64,000 bases of DNA from Adineta steineri (GCA_905250115.1 CAJNOI010000149.1:123102-187101), one strand, 5' to 3'; positions 23,607-34,444 are shown, counted from the first letter of the stretch. Notes: a model not told the origin generated them from the sequence alone. Numbers and translations: made by a program.

Positions 23607-24833
23607 TTAAAGTTTCATCAAACGTATGATAGCTTGTGTTAAATAATAATCACCAAATGATAATGATACATCATATGGATTTTTTGGATAAGGACCTATT
23701 GTTCCATTAGCAAGTAAAGCAGACAATTTATATTGTTTATCACCATATATTAAATATTTCGGAGTAGATAATTGATTAATAATTGATTTTGCATTTGATA
23801 AATAATGATTTTTTAAGTCAGGTATTGATACATATTGAGATATTTCAATAAGTGCACTAGCAAATATAGCTGCAGCTGATGTATCTTTAGGTTGATATGA
23901 TAATTTAGAATTATTTAGTGCATCATAATCCCAAAAAGGAATTAAATCATTCGGATTTAAAAGATGTGATAGAACATAATTTGTTGCACCAATTGCTTTA
24001 TCAAGAAATGGTTGATATTTTGTATAACGATAAGCAATAGTAAATCCAAAAATTGCCCATGATTGTCCTCGAGACCAAGTTGACCAATCAGCATAACCTA
24101 GATTCATAAAAAATAATTTCATTATTTAAAAGATTTCTTTTGTTCGTTAACCTTGAACAGTATATTTTCGAATAACATTTCCATCTGTTTCATTATATTC
24201 AATAACATGATAAGTACTATTATCATCGCGAAAATGTTCATACATAGTTCTATTTGCATGTTGCCAAGCTATATCATATAAATATTGATCTTTAGTTTGA
24301 TTACTTACTTCAAATAATAATTCTAAGTTCATCATATTATCAATATAAACTAAATAACCTTGCGGACTATCCACTGAACGTAAACAACGAACAATTGAAG
24401 AATATTGAGTTGCAAGTGAATGTGCACCCATTATAACAATATCTAAATACTCTTTTATTTTTAATAAACGATATGCATTACCAAAACCAGACATTATTAT
24501 AAAACCAGCATTATATGGACTTGTACTATTTGCAAATGCAGCCGTTGGTAATGTTACATCAATTGCACGTTGTAATGCTTGTCGTGTAGAATTATATTGG
24601 ACAATATTCCAATAGACACCAGGAAAAAATCCAGATGTCCATCCAGTAATTGCAGTTGTTGATGTCCATTGTTCTTCTAATGGATAACCATAATATGGAT
24701 AAAATTCTTTTTGTAAATCAATAAATTCATTATAAAGTATAGAATATTGAACAGATGCATATTGCATTACATCATTAGTAATGATGCAATTAGAAATCGA
24801 AAAGAAGATAATAAAATATAGAAGAACAACCAT
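23607..24833 (-). CDS. GH88 unsaturated glucuronyl hydrolase
   Basis: Two exons (24833-24152 and 24097-23607) separated by a 54-bp intron in phase 1, giving 390 residues, normal for the family. A signal peptide covers residues 1-18 (MVVLLYFIIFFSISNC). The (alpha/alpha)6-barrel markers are present: TGWTSGFFPGVYW, IDNMMNLELLFE with the catalytic Asp, ADWSTWSRGQSWAIFGF with the second conserved Asp region, and KDTSAAAIFASAL. GH88 enzymes hydrolyse unsaturated uronic acid from oligosaccharides left by polysaccharide lyases (hyaluronan, chondroitin, gellan and similar). The family is mainly bacterial and fungal, so horizontal origin followed by intron gain is likely (inference). A TATA-like ATATAAAA lies about 50 bp upstream of the ATG. 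Confidence 0.9.
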
Positions 24834-24881
24834 GAGATGACGATAAGAAAAATAAAATGTTGTGAGACATGTAAAAAGTAT

Positions 24882-24889
24882 GTTTTATA
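24882..24889 (-). promoter_or_regulatory. TATA box of GH88 gene
   Basis: On the minus strand the sequence reads ATATAAAA, about 50 bp upstream of the start codon at 24833. It is the only TATA match in this short upstream region. Confidence 0.5.
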
Positions 24890-25257
24890 TACACACACCT
24901 ATATTCTTAACGTTCTTTTTATTCGTATTTGTTTAACAAAGATTAGTTTATAAAGATGGAGAACATACATTTTATATCGTTTTAATAAATTTTTCGATTG
25001 CTGGGAATCGATTTCAAGATTATTTGGATTGAATTTATATACGAACATTAACAATCTAACGAGCTGTAGATTAGGATCAACTTAGAAGCAAGTTTAATAA
25101 TAGAAGTATAATTTTCAAGTATTGACCAAAAAGTAATAAAATACAAGTGAATAAAATAAGATAGCAGAAAGACAAGGATGTAGAAAGGTTGATCAAGTCA
25201 ATACTGTACAATATAAAAAACGTTCTAACTAATTTGAGATAATTAGAAACCTTAGAC

Positions 25258-25329
25258 GTGGGTGTTGTTGTGGGTCTCTGTGTGATTGTGACTGTGTCTA
25301 CTTTCCTCATTTATTACCCACACCCAACC
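25258..25329. repeat. TGTGGG-type hairpin
   Basis: The G arm (GTGGGTGTTGTTGTGGGTC, then TGTGTGATTGTGACTGTG) runs longer than usual. The C arm is ACCCACACCCAACC. Confidence 0.65.
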
Positions 25330-25924
25330 TTGACAATTCTGAAATTTCATCAAATAAAACTTTGGGTTTTGATTATATCAATTCTATGATTGATATTAGT
25401 AAGTGAGTTTCATATTTCGACTTCAAACGAACTGTGATGACAAGCTTTTTATTTGAAATTTCGAAAGAATTCAATAACATAGAATCTACAATTAAATAAA
25501 TTCTTCTTCGAGTTCTTTTCATGAGAAAAGATTCGTTATGTCCTAAATTGTATCTTCCATATACAGAATCAATTCACAACATCATTTAAATTGTTTGAAA
25601 TTTTTCTTTTGCCATCTCACTGTGTGAATACAATCAAATGCACAACACATTATTATTTTTCAGGTTTCGTTCGTTTATATTGAAATGCTCTCATAACTGT
25701 GTACAAAAAAAAAGACCATGCATAATAAGAAAGTTGCTTTTGTTCTTTCAAAAACACTTCAAGTGAAAAAAATAAAATGGTGAAATCACACAAAGATTCG
25801 ACTTTTTCATTTTTTTGTCCGTAGAAACGAAGCAAGTGAATTTAAATTTTTATGCTTATAACTTTGATAAGCACACACACATATATATAATTTATATTGT
25901 TTCTCTCTTATAGATAATCAACAA

Positions 25925-26408
25925 ATGACAAAGGATACTGGAAAAACCAAGAAATCCGATGAGAAATCAACTGAAAAACGCCCTGAGACACCACCGCCAT
26001 CAGAACCACCAAAACAGGGTAATTATACAACATATACATAAATTCTGTTAATTCTTATTGAATTTGTTCACCTAGGAAACAAATTATAGTATAATTAGCT
26101 TGTCTTTTTTTTTTCTAGAATCCAATGAATCATCAAAATCAAACAAAACAACATCAAAAAAAGTTTTAAAGAAAAATAAACGTTGTGGTGGAAATGCTTG
26201 CCCAGATTGCGGTAAATGTACCGATTGGCATTATAATGGTGATATACACCTCGATCATCTTCTTCATAAACATAATGAATCTCATGCTCTTTTAAATCCA
26301 CAACGTTGGACTCGTAGTCCTAATGCAACATGTCTCGTTTATACAAATGGTTTTATTTATAGTACTGGTGATACTGGTTCGGTTATTTGTCAATGTTCTT
26401 CAGAATAA
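25925..26408 (+). CDS. Small protein with CxxCxxC motif, unknown function
   Basis: Exon 1 is 25925-26018 and exon 2 is 26119-26408, joined in phase 1, for 127 residues. The N-terminal half is charged and disordered (KTKKSDEKSTEKRPETPPP, then Ser/Lys-rich). The C-terminal half is compact: CGGNACPDCGKCTDWHYNGD, then HLDHLLHKHNESH and CLVYTNGFIYSTGDTGSVICQC. The cysteines and histidines suggest a small metal-binding or disulphide-linked domain. An AG preceded by pyrimidines lies just before the ATG at 25919, so a 5' untranslated or additional exon is possible. I do not recognise the family. Confidence 0.62.
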
Positions 26409-27369
26409 AAAGAAGATTTTATTAACTAATATGACATTTTTTAGAATGTGTGAAATCTATTTATAAAGATAAAACATATTTAACTCAAATAAATAAAATA
26501 AGATCTTAATAAAGAATTCAGTTAATATCAAACATGTTCATTTTTAATCACAAGAATATTTTTGATCAATTGCATAGAAGCTTCTAATCCTGGACTTTGC
26601 TTTCTGATTTACGATACGAGATGTTTGGATACATCGTCATTCGTTTCATACATGCGTAAAAAAAATTCTATTAATGATGATGAATGACATGCTATCTAGA
26701 AATAAATTAATATTTTTCCATCAAAGCATTATAATATTCTGTGTACACGAGCGTTTTGTTTTTAATATTCTTTTCATCTTCCTCCACACTAAAAGTAAAA
26801 TTGACAGTGCGTCATTTTTTTAATTTATTCAAATAAAACAATATTAGCGAATAAAAATTATATTATCGAAAATATGCCATATTGCCATACAAGTAAATGG
26901 ATTAATTTCCGTGTCTGGATCCTATCCTTAGTCTAGGAAATAATTCTTTTAGAATTCGAAATTCAGTAAATAAAGACTATTGATAATTGAAAACTACAAG
27001 TTTGTTTGATTTTTATATAGATACATGTCTTATTTCGATATTAACTGCGCTACCATTCCAAAATGATTTATATTTTAATTGGAAAAATATTTTTCTTCAA
27101 ATTGCTTCCGTGATGTTATAATTAATACTGATGTACGAACTCTAAGGTAGTCATTTTTTTCTTTCTTTTGGTGATAATATCTTCTAATTATAAACTAGAA
27201 AGCTCATTATTTCATAATCAAGCAGAATAATAATATATTATCAACTAGCCAGAAAAAAAAGTGTCTATGGAAACTTTAATAATAATAATTACCATTTTAG
27301 AAACATTGTGAACATGTCTTATTTACGAGATAAACTATAGAGAGATACTTATTTGTTTGTGGAAAAAAA
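26409..27369. other. Intergenic
   Basis: AT-rich; nothing supported apart from the expected 5' flank of the receptor gene. Confidence 0.55.
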
Positions 27370-28299
27370 ATGAATTCGTCTATCATAAATATCGAATCAT
27401 GGTTTATTCCAATTGATATTCTAATCATTACATTTACTACTATAACCATTGGACTTCCCATATTCTTTTTATGTCTTATTTTATTTGATAAAACATGTCA
27501 TACAATATCTATGATGTTAGTTGCTAATTCATGTTTAACTGCATTTGTATTTGCATGTACAATGTTTAGCTCATTCATAATTATGCTTAAAAATGATCTT
27601 GAACGGATTTATTATCCAGATTCATATTGTATATTTCGAGCTTATATTAGTTATGCTACATGTGCTGTATTTAATTATTCTTTTGTATTACAAGCTCTTT
27701 ATCAATATATTCTTGTTATTTATCCACGTGTTTTATTTTGGCAAAAACAACACATTCAAATATTATTTGTTTTTAAAACATGGATTTTAGGTTTTCTATG
27801 TCCTATTATATTTTTATTTACTAATGAAATTGTCTACAATCATGATAATCAAGTGTGTCAATTACCTCTTCGATTTTCATTTTCAGTTATTTATATATCA
27901 TCTTCTGTTTATGGAATTCCTGTTACAATGATTATATTTATTTATTATAAATTACTTCAATATGTACGAGAAATGAGTAAAAATGTAACATCTATTAATG
28001 TTTTAGCTCGTGCTCGACGAGAATTAAAAATGATTCGTAATATAGTCATATTAGTAACAATTCTAATTGGAGTTGGTTTTGTTTATGCAATATTTATAAT
28101 TATGTCATTTTTTAATAGTTTACCAAAATATCATTTTCGTATTGCGTATGTTTTTGGTAGTTCGTCATTTCTTTTAGTCATAATTACTTTATTTCAATTT
28201 ACTGATCCACTTAAAATATCATTAAGAAAATTAATCAATAGACGACCAAATAAAATTGTACCAATTATAATATTGACAAAGAAAAAAATTAACGTTTAG
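27370..28299 (+). CDS. Seven-TM receptor, divergent rhodopsin class
   Basis: Single-exon gene of 309 residues with seven hydrophobic segments: about 14-38, 46-70, 88-112, 127-148, 172-196, 222-247 and 258-280. A Cys before TM3 (SYCIFRAY) pairs plausibly with one in the second extracellular loop (NQVCQLPL). The end of TM3 reads YQYILVIYPR in place of DRY. TM7 ends TDPLK in place of NPxxY. The ARARRELKMIRNIVIL stretch is the third intracellular loop leading into TM6. The N-terminus has a likely glycosylation site (NSS). These features match the large, divergent receptor families of bdelloids. The ligand is unknown. Confidence 0.82.
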   Translation: MNSSIINIESWFIPIDILIITFTTITIGLPIFFLCLILFDKTCHTISMMLVANSCLTAFVFACTMFSSFIIMLKNDLERIYYPDSYCIFRAYISYATCAVFNYSFVLQALYQYILVIYPRVLFWQKQHIQILFVFKTWILGFLCPIIFLFTNEIVYNHDNQVCQLPLRFSFSVIYISSSVYGIPVTMIIFIYYKLLQYVREMSKNVTSINVLARARRELKMIRNIVILVTILIGVGFVYAIFIIMSFFNSLPKYHFRIAYVFGSSSFLLVIITLFQFTDPLKISLRKLINRRPNKIVPIIILTKKKINV

Positions 28300-28445
28300 T
28301 TTATATGAATTTCTATTATAGAACACATAAAAAATGTAAAAAACAATGAAAAGGAAGTCAATCTAAAAAAGCTGTTAGCGTAATTCCTTGCAAACTAAAA
28401 TTGTGCAACACGATCTGACAATTAAAACAATTAACAAACAGATAG

Positions 28446-28469
28446 AGTGTGGGTGGTTGTGAGTGTATT
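28446..28469. repeat. TGTGGG-type element, G arm only
   Basis: AGTGTGGGTGGTTGTGAGTG without a C-rich partner, 150 bp past the receptor stop and 125 bp before a complete hairpin. Confidence 0.5.
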
Positions 28470-28591
28470 AAATAAAATAATGATTCATATATATAATTAT
28501 GAAATATTTTAAATAATTAACTTTTTGATACAAATAAATTAAATATATTAGACTATTCAAATAAAACGATATTAGCGCATAAAAATTAGTC

Positions 28592-28659
28592 TTAAGGGTG
28601 TAGATGTGGATGTTGGGTGAGTACAGTATTCATACCTACACCCACACCCACACCCTTCT
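28592..28659. repeat. TGTGGG-type hairpin
   Basis: The left arm TTAAGGGTGTAGATGTGG and right arm ACACCCACACCCACACCC are almost exact complements at their outer ends (TTAAGGGTG against CACCCTTCT). Confidence 0.8.
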
Positions 28660-29342
28660 AAAGAAAGCATCGAATGTATTTTAATGAATTGAAACAGCAT
28701 TTGGTAATCGAGAAGCAATTAGTATAAAATATCAATGGGCACAATATGAAACAGATTTTGCTACTTGATTTATTGTAATTGAGGATAGGACTGTACGTAT
28801 GAGGAAGAAAATAATTCGTTCCAAGTATGATACTCTTTTTACATCTACTATAATTTCCTGTTCAACTAATGTTATTAGACAGATGGTGACCCTTTCATAT
28901 GTTCTATTCATAATATTCTTCATTTTGTATTGTTGATATTCAATCTATATCGACTATTACATACCTTTTTTTATGTAATTTAGTTTGAACATATTGTTTC
29001 GTCTACCTTATTTCAATAAATTTAATAATTTGTGGTTTTTTTTATTATCAATTACATCTTCCTACAAAATAAATTGATTTCTTTATAATAGTATATACTT
29101 GACGGGTGTTATCAGTATTGCTTACTGTTCTTCCTACATTCATATAGTACATGCGTAGTGTGATAGAGAGTGTGCTTTATTCTTACTAAAAGGACGTTTT
29201 TTGGTATATCAGATTTGATAGCACATCGGTGAAGGTTGTATTGAGGAGAACAGAAGAAAAGAACGACGGTAGTGTGCATACGCACATGGTACTTTAATCG
29301 ATAGTACTGCATTGATATTATTCGTAATATTAGAAATCAAAT

Positions 29343-31123
29343 ATGGTGACGAAGAAAGAACTACAACAATATGTCGTTGAATTACTATCCGAATGTTTTG
29401 GAACATTTATTTTAATACTTCTCAACGAAGGTGCCATTGCCAATTACAAATTTGCTCGATTTACTTCGCATTCGACACTTTCAATTTATCTCGCAATTGG
29501 TGTCGGTGTTTATACAGGTATTTTTATCATAGCTATTTGATCAGATCAGAAGTAGTTACAAAAGTAGAAGCATCATTCAGAGTAAGACGTTTTTAAAGAT
29601 GATATAATAAAACATCTATTGGTTAAGAATCTACCAATAATTGTAGATACGTATTTATATTTTTATTGTTTTATGACGCTTGTTTGAAAAGCTCGATAAG
29701 AGATGCTAAGTTTCAACCAATCCAGTGTCGTATTCTAATGTTTTTGATCTTAATAAAAATCTTTTGTACCCACGAGCAAACTGTTTAAAATGAGAAGTAT
29801 AGAACATCGTTCATAAAAAATTCACAGTTTGCGCTTCCTACTATCCTATTCTCTTTACGTATGCACTATATTGATACTCTTCTTTCAGGATTTCAATAAA
29901 AGTTAAAGCTACTTCTATTTAACTTATCAATCAATTTTCATATGATATTCAATATTCTGTCAAAGTTGTCATTCATACTATAACGAATAATCTAGCACAA
30001 TTCTCACAAAAATCAACTAGATCGTTTTTATATTTAAATATATTACGATAATTAAAAGAAACGAAAATTGTCGTCTTTATGTTTTTGAATATATACAAGT
30101 GTATTTATTAATCTATTTTCTATATTCTAGCATTGATGGCTGTTGGATCTATCACAGGTATAGTAGAAACTGAAGCATTGCATTTATCAACATTCAGTAT
30201 TGATCATTTTCAGTAGAACCGTAGCAGTTCTATATCGATTCTTAGAAATCAAACAAGAGAACTTACCGTTAAGTATTTGAAGATTATCTTATTTCTGATT
30301 CTAGGTGCACACATCAATCCTGCTGTAAGCATATCACTAATGACTGTTCGCAAACTCAAACCATTGCAGTGTGTTTTCTATGTTATCGGTCAAATAGTTG
30401 GTGCATTTTTAGGTGCTGCTTTAGTTTATCTTGTTTACTGGAGCCAATTCAATGAATTTGACGGCGGTACACGTCAAATAACAGGTCTTTATGGCACAGG
30501 TGATATTTTTTTTACAATGCCTGGCAAAAATGTACCACACTGGAATGCGTTTATAGATCAAATTGTTAGTACTGGTCTTCTGTTGATCTTCATTATGGCA
30601 GTTGAACAGGTAATACAGAAAATTTAAATAGATAATCAATTGATTAATAATTCTTTCTAGGACTTCAATCGTATGATTTCAGAAGTAAATAAACCTTTTG
30701 CACTTGCTTTGATCGTTATGGGAATTAATTGTGCATTTTCAATCAATGCAGCAGCTGCACTTAATCCTGTATGTTGATTGTACAAATTGATCCCCAGTTT
30801 ATTTAATTCTTTCTTTTTCTTCTAAACTTTAGGCTCGTGATTTAGGTCCACGACTTTTCAGTGCATTTGTTTACGGTTGGAATGATGTATTTTGTGCGCA
30901 TAATTATTATTTTTGGATACCAATTGTTGGTCCCATTCTCGGAGGTATTATTGGAGTGTGGATCTATCAATGTTATGCTTCGATCATTAAGAACTATTGG
31001 CAGTTTTCCAATACTAAACGTAACAAGTCTGCTAAAATCGGTCACGAAGCGATACGAACAGAAGATGATCTATCAGAGCTTCGACAACAACAACAGACTA
31101 AATTTCTTGATGATGATGATTAA
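29343..31123 (+). CDS. Aquaglyceroporin (MIP family)
   Basis: Five exons: 29343-29517, 30131-30157, 30305-30609, 30661-30768 and 30833-31123. Phases agree throughout and yield 301 residues. Exon 2 is a 27-base microexon that supplies ALMAVGSIT. The first half-pore has GAHINPAVS and the second has AAALNPARDLGPRLF. The Asp after the second NPAR and the Gly/Leu-rich context are diagnostic of glycerol-conducting aquaporins (AQP3/7/9/10 class). Six TM segments can be traced, for example VFYVIGQIVGAFLGAALVY and PIVGPILGGIIGVWIYQ. The extended loop before GLYGTGDIFFTMP is also typical of glyceroporins. It would pass water, glycerol and small solutes through the plasma membrane. A role in desiccation physiology is plausible in a bdelloid but is inference. 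Confidence 0.92.
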
Positions 31124-31517
31124 TGATACAGTTATTTTCAGTGCGTTTTATCTATATTCATACGCTTTCGATAATGTCAGTGGAATTATTTTTCAAACTC
31201 AATCATTCAAATTTTTTTCAATACTAAAAATAAAAATATTATTTCGAGTTTAGGAAATTTTAGTACCAAAAAAGAAAAAGAAATCTTACATATTGTGAAA
31301 AGTATCAAGGAACAGTATGGTACGACGCCAATGCAATTTACTCATATACAAACTAGTTTTGCTTTTCTTTTTTTTGTGTCTTATTTTCTATAGATCTTTT
31401 GAATGTTAAGAAACATAAATATCTGGAAAATATTATGATTGTGTGATCTGTCAGACATCTTTAACACTGATGATTATATCAATTTTCGATGGCTGATGTA
31501 TCATATTGTTTTTGATA

Positions 31518-31567
31518 GGATGTGGATGAGGATGTCTCTTCTTTATCACATTTCACTCACACTCAAC
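31518..31567. repeat. TGTGGG-type hairpin
   Basis: AGGATGTGGATGAGGATGTC pairs loosely with CACATTTCACTCACACTC after a spacer TCTTCTTTAT that recurs in other copies. Confidence 0.6.
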
Positions 31568-31916
31568 TATTTTTGAATCATACAATATTCAATCTAAATA
31601 CAATATTATTACTTTGATTCATCATTTGCTGATCAATTATTAATAATTGAATTAAATACATATAATCATCATATAGATTTCAAACATTTTTTACAGTTTT
31701 CGTAAACTATGCCATTTGAAATGATTCAGGAAACGTTCAGTACATTTAATATTGCTCATACATAATAGAAATCATATATCAATTCAGTTTCTATTTAAAA
31801 ATCTGAGTATGAATCCTTTTGCTATATGATAATGATATTTCTTTCACTCAAATATATTATGATTATATTTTATTTAGTTTTAAAAGTTTGTTTTGCTGCA
31901 TGAAAAATTATTAAGC

Positions 31917-32004
31917 GTTAAAATAAATGCGAAAATGTAGTGAATAAAGCAGGTATTATAGTTAAAATAAATGCGAAAATATGGTGAATAAAGCAGGTAT
32001 TAGA
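31917..32004. repeat. 44-bp tandem duplication
   Basis: Two 44-bp copies (31917-31960 and 31961-32004), starting GTTAAAATAAATGCGAAAA, with about four differences. A partial third copy (GTTAAAATAA) follows. Confidence 0.8.
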
Positions 32005-32018
32005 GTTAAAATAATTGT

Positions 32019-32300
32019 TCAATATAAGAATATAAAGGCGCTAATAAATAAAAGAATAAGACCAGTATCAAGACTCATTCGAACACCTGTTGAAACCGTA
32101 CTATAGGTTGTCACAAATGATGAACTCGATGAAGACACTGTTGTTGTTGTTGTTGTAGTAGTCTTTGTTGTTGTTGTTGTTGTAGTAGTTGTTGTTGTAG
32201 TAGTAGTGGTTGTTGTTGATGATGTTGTAGTAGTAGTAGTTGTTGTTGTTGTTGTAGTAGTCTTTGTTGTGGTGGTTGTTGTTGTTGATGTTGGAGCAGT
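32019..32300 (-). pseudogene. Displaced 3' coding segment of the YHYH gene (stalk and membrane anchor)
   Basis: On the minus strand this continues the Thr-rich low-complexity stalk of the YHYH protein. It ends in a Ser-rich stretch and a hydrophobic tail (LDTGLILLFISAFIFLY, then TGA at 32021-32019), typical of a GPI signal or C-terminal membrane anchor. It is separated from the upstream coding part by the 944-bp element at 32301-33244. Removing that length puts the two parts in one frame, so this is the cut-off C-terminus rather than a separate gene. Confidence 0.75.
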
Positions 32301-33244
32301 CATCCTATTCCGCAATGCTGAACATTTCAGGAACCAGTTCCGCTCCGGAATCGATTCCGTTCAATTCCGGGAACTCGATCGACACATAATATCCGATACC
32401 CACTCAAAAATTGATCGAGTTCCGCCCAATTCCGGAATTGGTAGGAATTCCGTATAGTTCCGGAATCGGTAGGAATTCCGTATAATTCCGGAACTGGTAG
32501 GAATTCCGTATAATTCCGGAATCGGTAGGAATTCCATGTAATCCCGTAATTAGAAGTAGTCCACGCAATTCCGGAATCGGTAGGAATTCCCAGGAATTCC
32601 GTCCCATTCCACTGAATTCCGTCTTGATGCAATTCCCGGAATTCCGCAACGGAATTGGATCGTATTCAAACGGGATAACTTATCAGCACAATACAACAAA
32701 TGTGGGTGAGGTGGATGGTGTGATAACTTATCAGTACAACACAATAAATGTGGGTGAGGTGGATGGTGTGATTCCGGTGCGGAATTCCGGAATCAGAACC
32801 AATTCCCGCAATTCCGGAATCGGTGGGAATTGGCGGCAATTGGTAGGAATTCCGTGTAATTCCGTTATTAGAAGTAGTTCACGCAATTCCGGAATTGGTG
32901 GGAATCGGTAGGAATTCCGTCCAATTCCACTGAATTCCGTCTTGATGCAATTCCCGGAATTCCGTAACGGAATTAGATTGTATCCAAACGGGATAACTTA
33001 TCAACACAACACAACAAATGTGGGTGAGGTAGATGGTGTGATTCCGGTACGGAATTCCGGAATCGGAACCAATGCCCGCAATTCCGGAATCGGTAGGAAT
33101 TCCGTGCAATTCCGGAATCGGTCGAATTCGATCAATCTTGACTGGGTGTCTTATGTTGTGTGTCGATCGAGTTCCCGGAATTGGACGGAATCGATTCCGG
33201 TGCGGAACTGATTCCTCCAATGTTCAACATCACGGAATAGGATG
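32301..33244. mobile_element. Inverted-repeat (MITE or foldback-like) element inserted in the YHYH gene
   Basis: The ends are long imperfect inverted repeats. The left begins CATCCTATTCCGCAATGCTG. The complement of the right end begins CATCCTATTCCGTGATGTTG, and both continue through GGAATCGATTCCG and CGGGAACTCGATCGACACA for about 100 bp. The interior is built from iterated CGGAATTCC and GGAATCGGTAGGAATTCC units plus about 50-bp direct repeats containing AAATGTGGGTGAGGTGGATG. There is no transposase. A TA dinucleotide lies at 32306-32307 and 33238-33239, immediately outside TTCCG...CGGAA. The element may therefore be a 930-bp TA-target (mariner-like) MITE inside the palindrome CATCC-TA-GGATG. 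A 944-bp element with a 3-bp duplication is the alternative. Confidence 0.75.
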
Positions 33245-34444
33245 CATTCTCGTTGTTGATGATGTTGTAGTAGTTGTTATTGATGTTGCAGTAGTAGTCT
33301 TTGTTGTAGTAGTAGTAGTGGTTGTTGTTGATGATGTTGTAGTAGTTGTTGTTGTTGTTGTGTTTGTTGAACTTGTAGCCGAATTGCTCAAGAATGAGAT
33401 CGCATAAGATGACATATTATAGGATGATACTCCATTAGTAGTACAATTGGGTGCGAATGATGGATAATTTCCTGGTCCAAAACATCCAACAAGATATGGA
33501 TATGTTGATGTTGCAAAATAAGCATAATTACCAATAGAATCATAAAACATTCCATTACAAACATCAAAACCTGTTATTACTCGAGTACCTGAAGATAAAT
33601 AAGGACCATAAATAACATGTCCATCCTTGGCAACACCAAGTACTGTTTTTGTTTGATAATTTGAAAATGACGATATAGGATAGGTAGCAACATTTGAAAT
33701 ACAAGAACTAGTACCAGCACATGATGAAATATTTCCTGTTGGAGGATTAACTTGACAACCACTTGCAATATGATAATGATATATACCGGTTATTTGACAA
33801 TGAGCAAGACAGGTATCTACTGATTCAGAGGTTTGACCACCTCCTGGTGGAAAAAATGGATCGATATTATTCGCTGAATCAGGAGTAAAAATCATAACAC
33901 CGTCTACTGATACTCCTGTTGCAGTGTCTAGAGGTGTTTTCCCATAATTGACAAAGCCGGAAGCCGATGGAACTGTTACTGCACTAGTCAGTGTACAGAG
34001 TGTTTGTGAAAGTAAAGCCATAGTGCTCAAATTTGAATTTAACGAATTAATGCTGACATCAGGATTAAAATTTACTTCAAAATCAACATTTAATTCGACA
34101 AAACTGCCCGAAGGTACATTAGCACAACGTGGAGGTAAACCATTTGTTTGAATACGAATTTTAATAACACCACTGGCATTTCGACAAACAGCACTTAATT
34201 TCCGTTGCCACACACAAACACCATTAATAGTTTGACCAGGACATACAATACCGCTGGCTAAACACGTAGTATTAATTCCAGTAGTTCCTGTAATATTGCT
34301 GGCTGTATAATTAATTGTTGTTAGAAATGATGAAGCCGCCGCTTGACAATCGGATAATGAATTAGATGCTGTTGATTGAACATCCGGTAAGTTAATCATA
34401 TATAGAAATACGTAAAAAGCGCAGCACAATTGTCGGGAGGCCAT
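33230..34444 (-). CDS. Secreted YHYH-domain protein, C-terminus truncated by insertion
   Basis: Intronless open frame of 404 residues. A signal peptide covers residues 1-25 (CCAFYVFLYMINLPDVQS). Paired cysteines are frequent, and the YHYH signature is in CLAHCQITGIYHYHIASGC, followed by GVAKDGHVIYGPY and DVCNGMF, as in YHYH proteins. A Thr-rich stalk begins near residue 360. The frame then enters the inserted element and stops after RMHPIP. The original stalk and hydrophobic tail lie on the far side at 32300-32019. If translated as it stands, the protein would be soluble rather than anchored. YHYH proteins are widespread in bacteria and patchy in eukaryotes. Molecular function is not established. 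Lack of introns is consistent with horizontal transfer. Confidence 0.85.
   Translation of the reverse strand: MASRQLCCAFYVFLYMINLPDVQSTASNSLSDCQAAASSFLTTINYTASNITGTTGINTTCLASGIVCPGQTINGVCVWQRKLSAVCRNASGVIKIRIQTNGLPPRCANVPSGSFVELNVDFEVNFNPDVSINSLNSNLSTMALLSQTLCTLTSAVTVPSASGFVNYGKTPLDTATGVSVDGVMIFTPDSANNIDPFFPPGGGQTSESVDTCLAHCQITGIYHYHIASGCQVNPPTGNISSCAGTSSCISNVATYPISSFSNYQTKTVLGVAKDGHVIYGPYLSSGTRVITGFDVCNGMFYDSIGNYAYFATSTYPYLVGCFGPGNYPSFAPNCTTNGVSSYNMSSYAISFLSNSATSSTNTTTTTTTTTSSTTTTTTTTTKTTTATSITTTTTSSTTRMHPIP

Larger units (their letters stand above)
24834..25924. other. Intergenic
   Basis: Upstream region shared by the divergent GH88 gene and the small gene at 25925. It contains one TGTGGG-type hairpin at 25258 and no supported gene. 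Confidence 0.5.
28300..29342. other. Intergenic
   Basis: It contains two TGTGGG-type elements (28446 and 28592) between the receptor 3' end and the aquaglyceroporin. No other structure. Confidence 0.5.
31124..32018. other. Intergenic
   Basis: It holds a TGTGGG-type hairpin (31518) and a 44-bp tandem duplication (31917) directly beyond the ancestral 3' end of the YHYH gene. Confidence 0.5.

Noticed and set aside
25077..25310. 77-codon minus-strand frame with hydrophobic tail
   Set aside because: Its first part translates a TGTGGG hairpin; no start context or family.
32206..32457. Val-rich frames opposite the Thr-rich stalk, and several 80-110-codon frames inside the inserted element
   Set aside because: They are antisense of Thr codons or translations of the CGGAATTCC iterons in several frames; the repeated peptides follow the DNA repeat.
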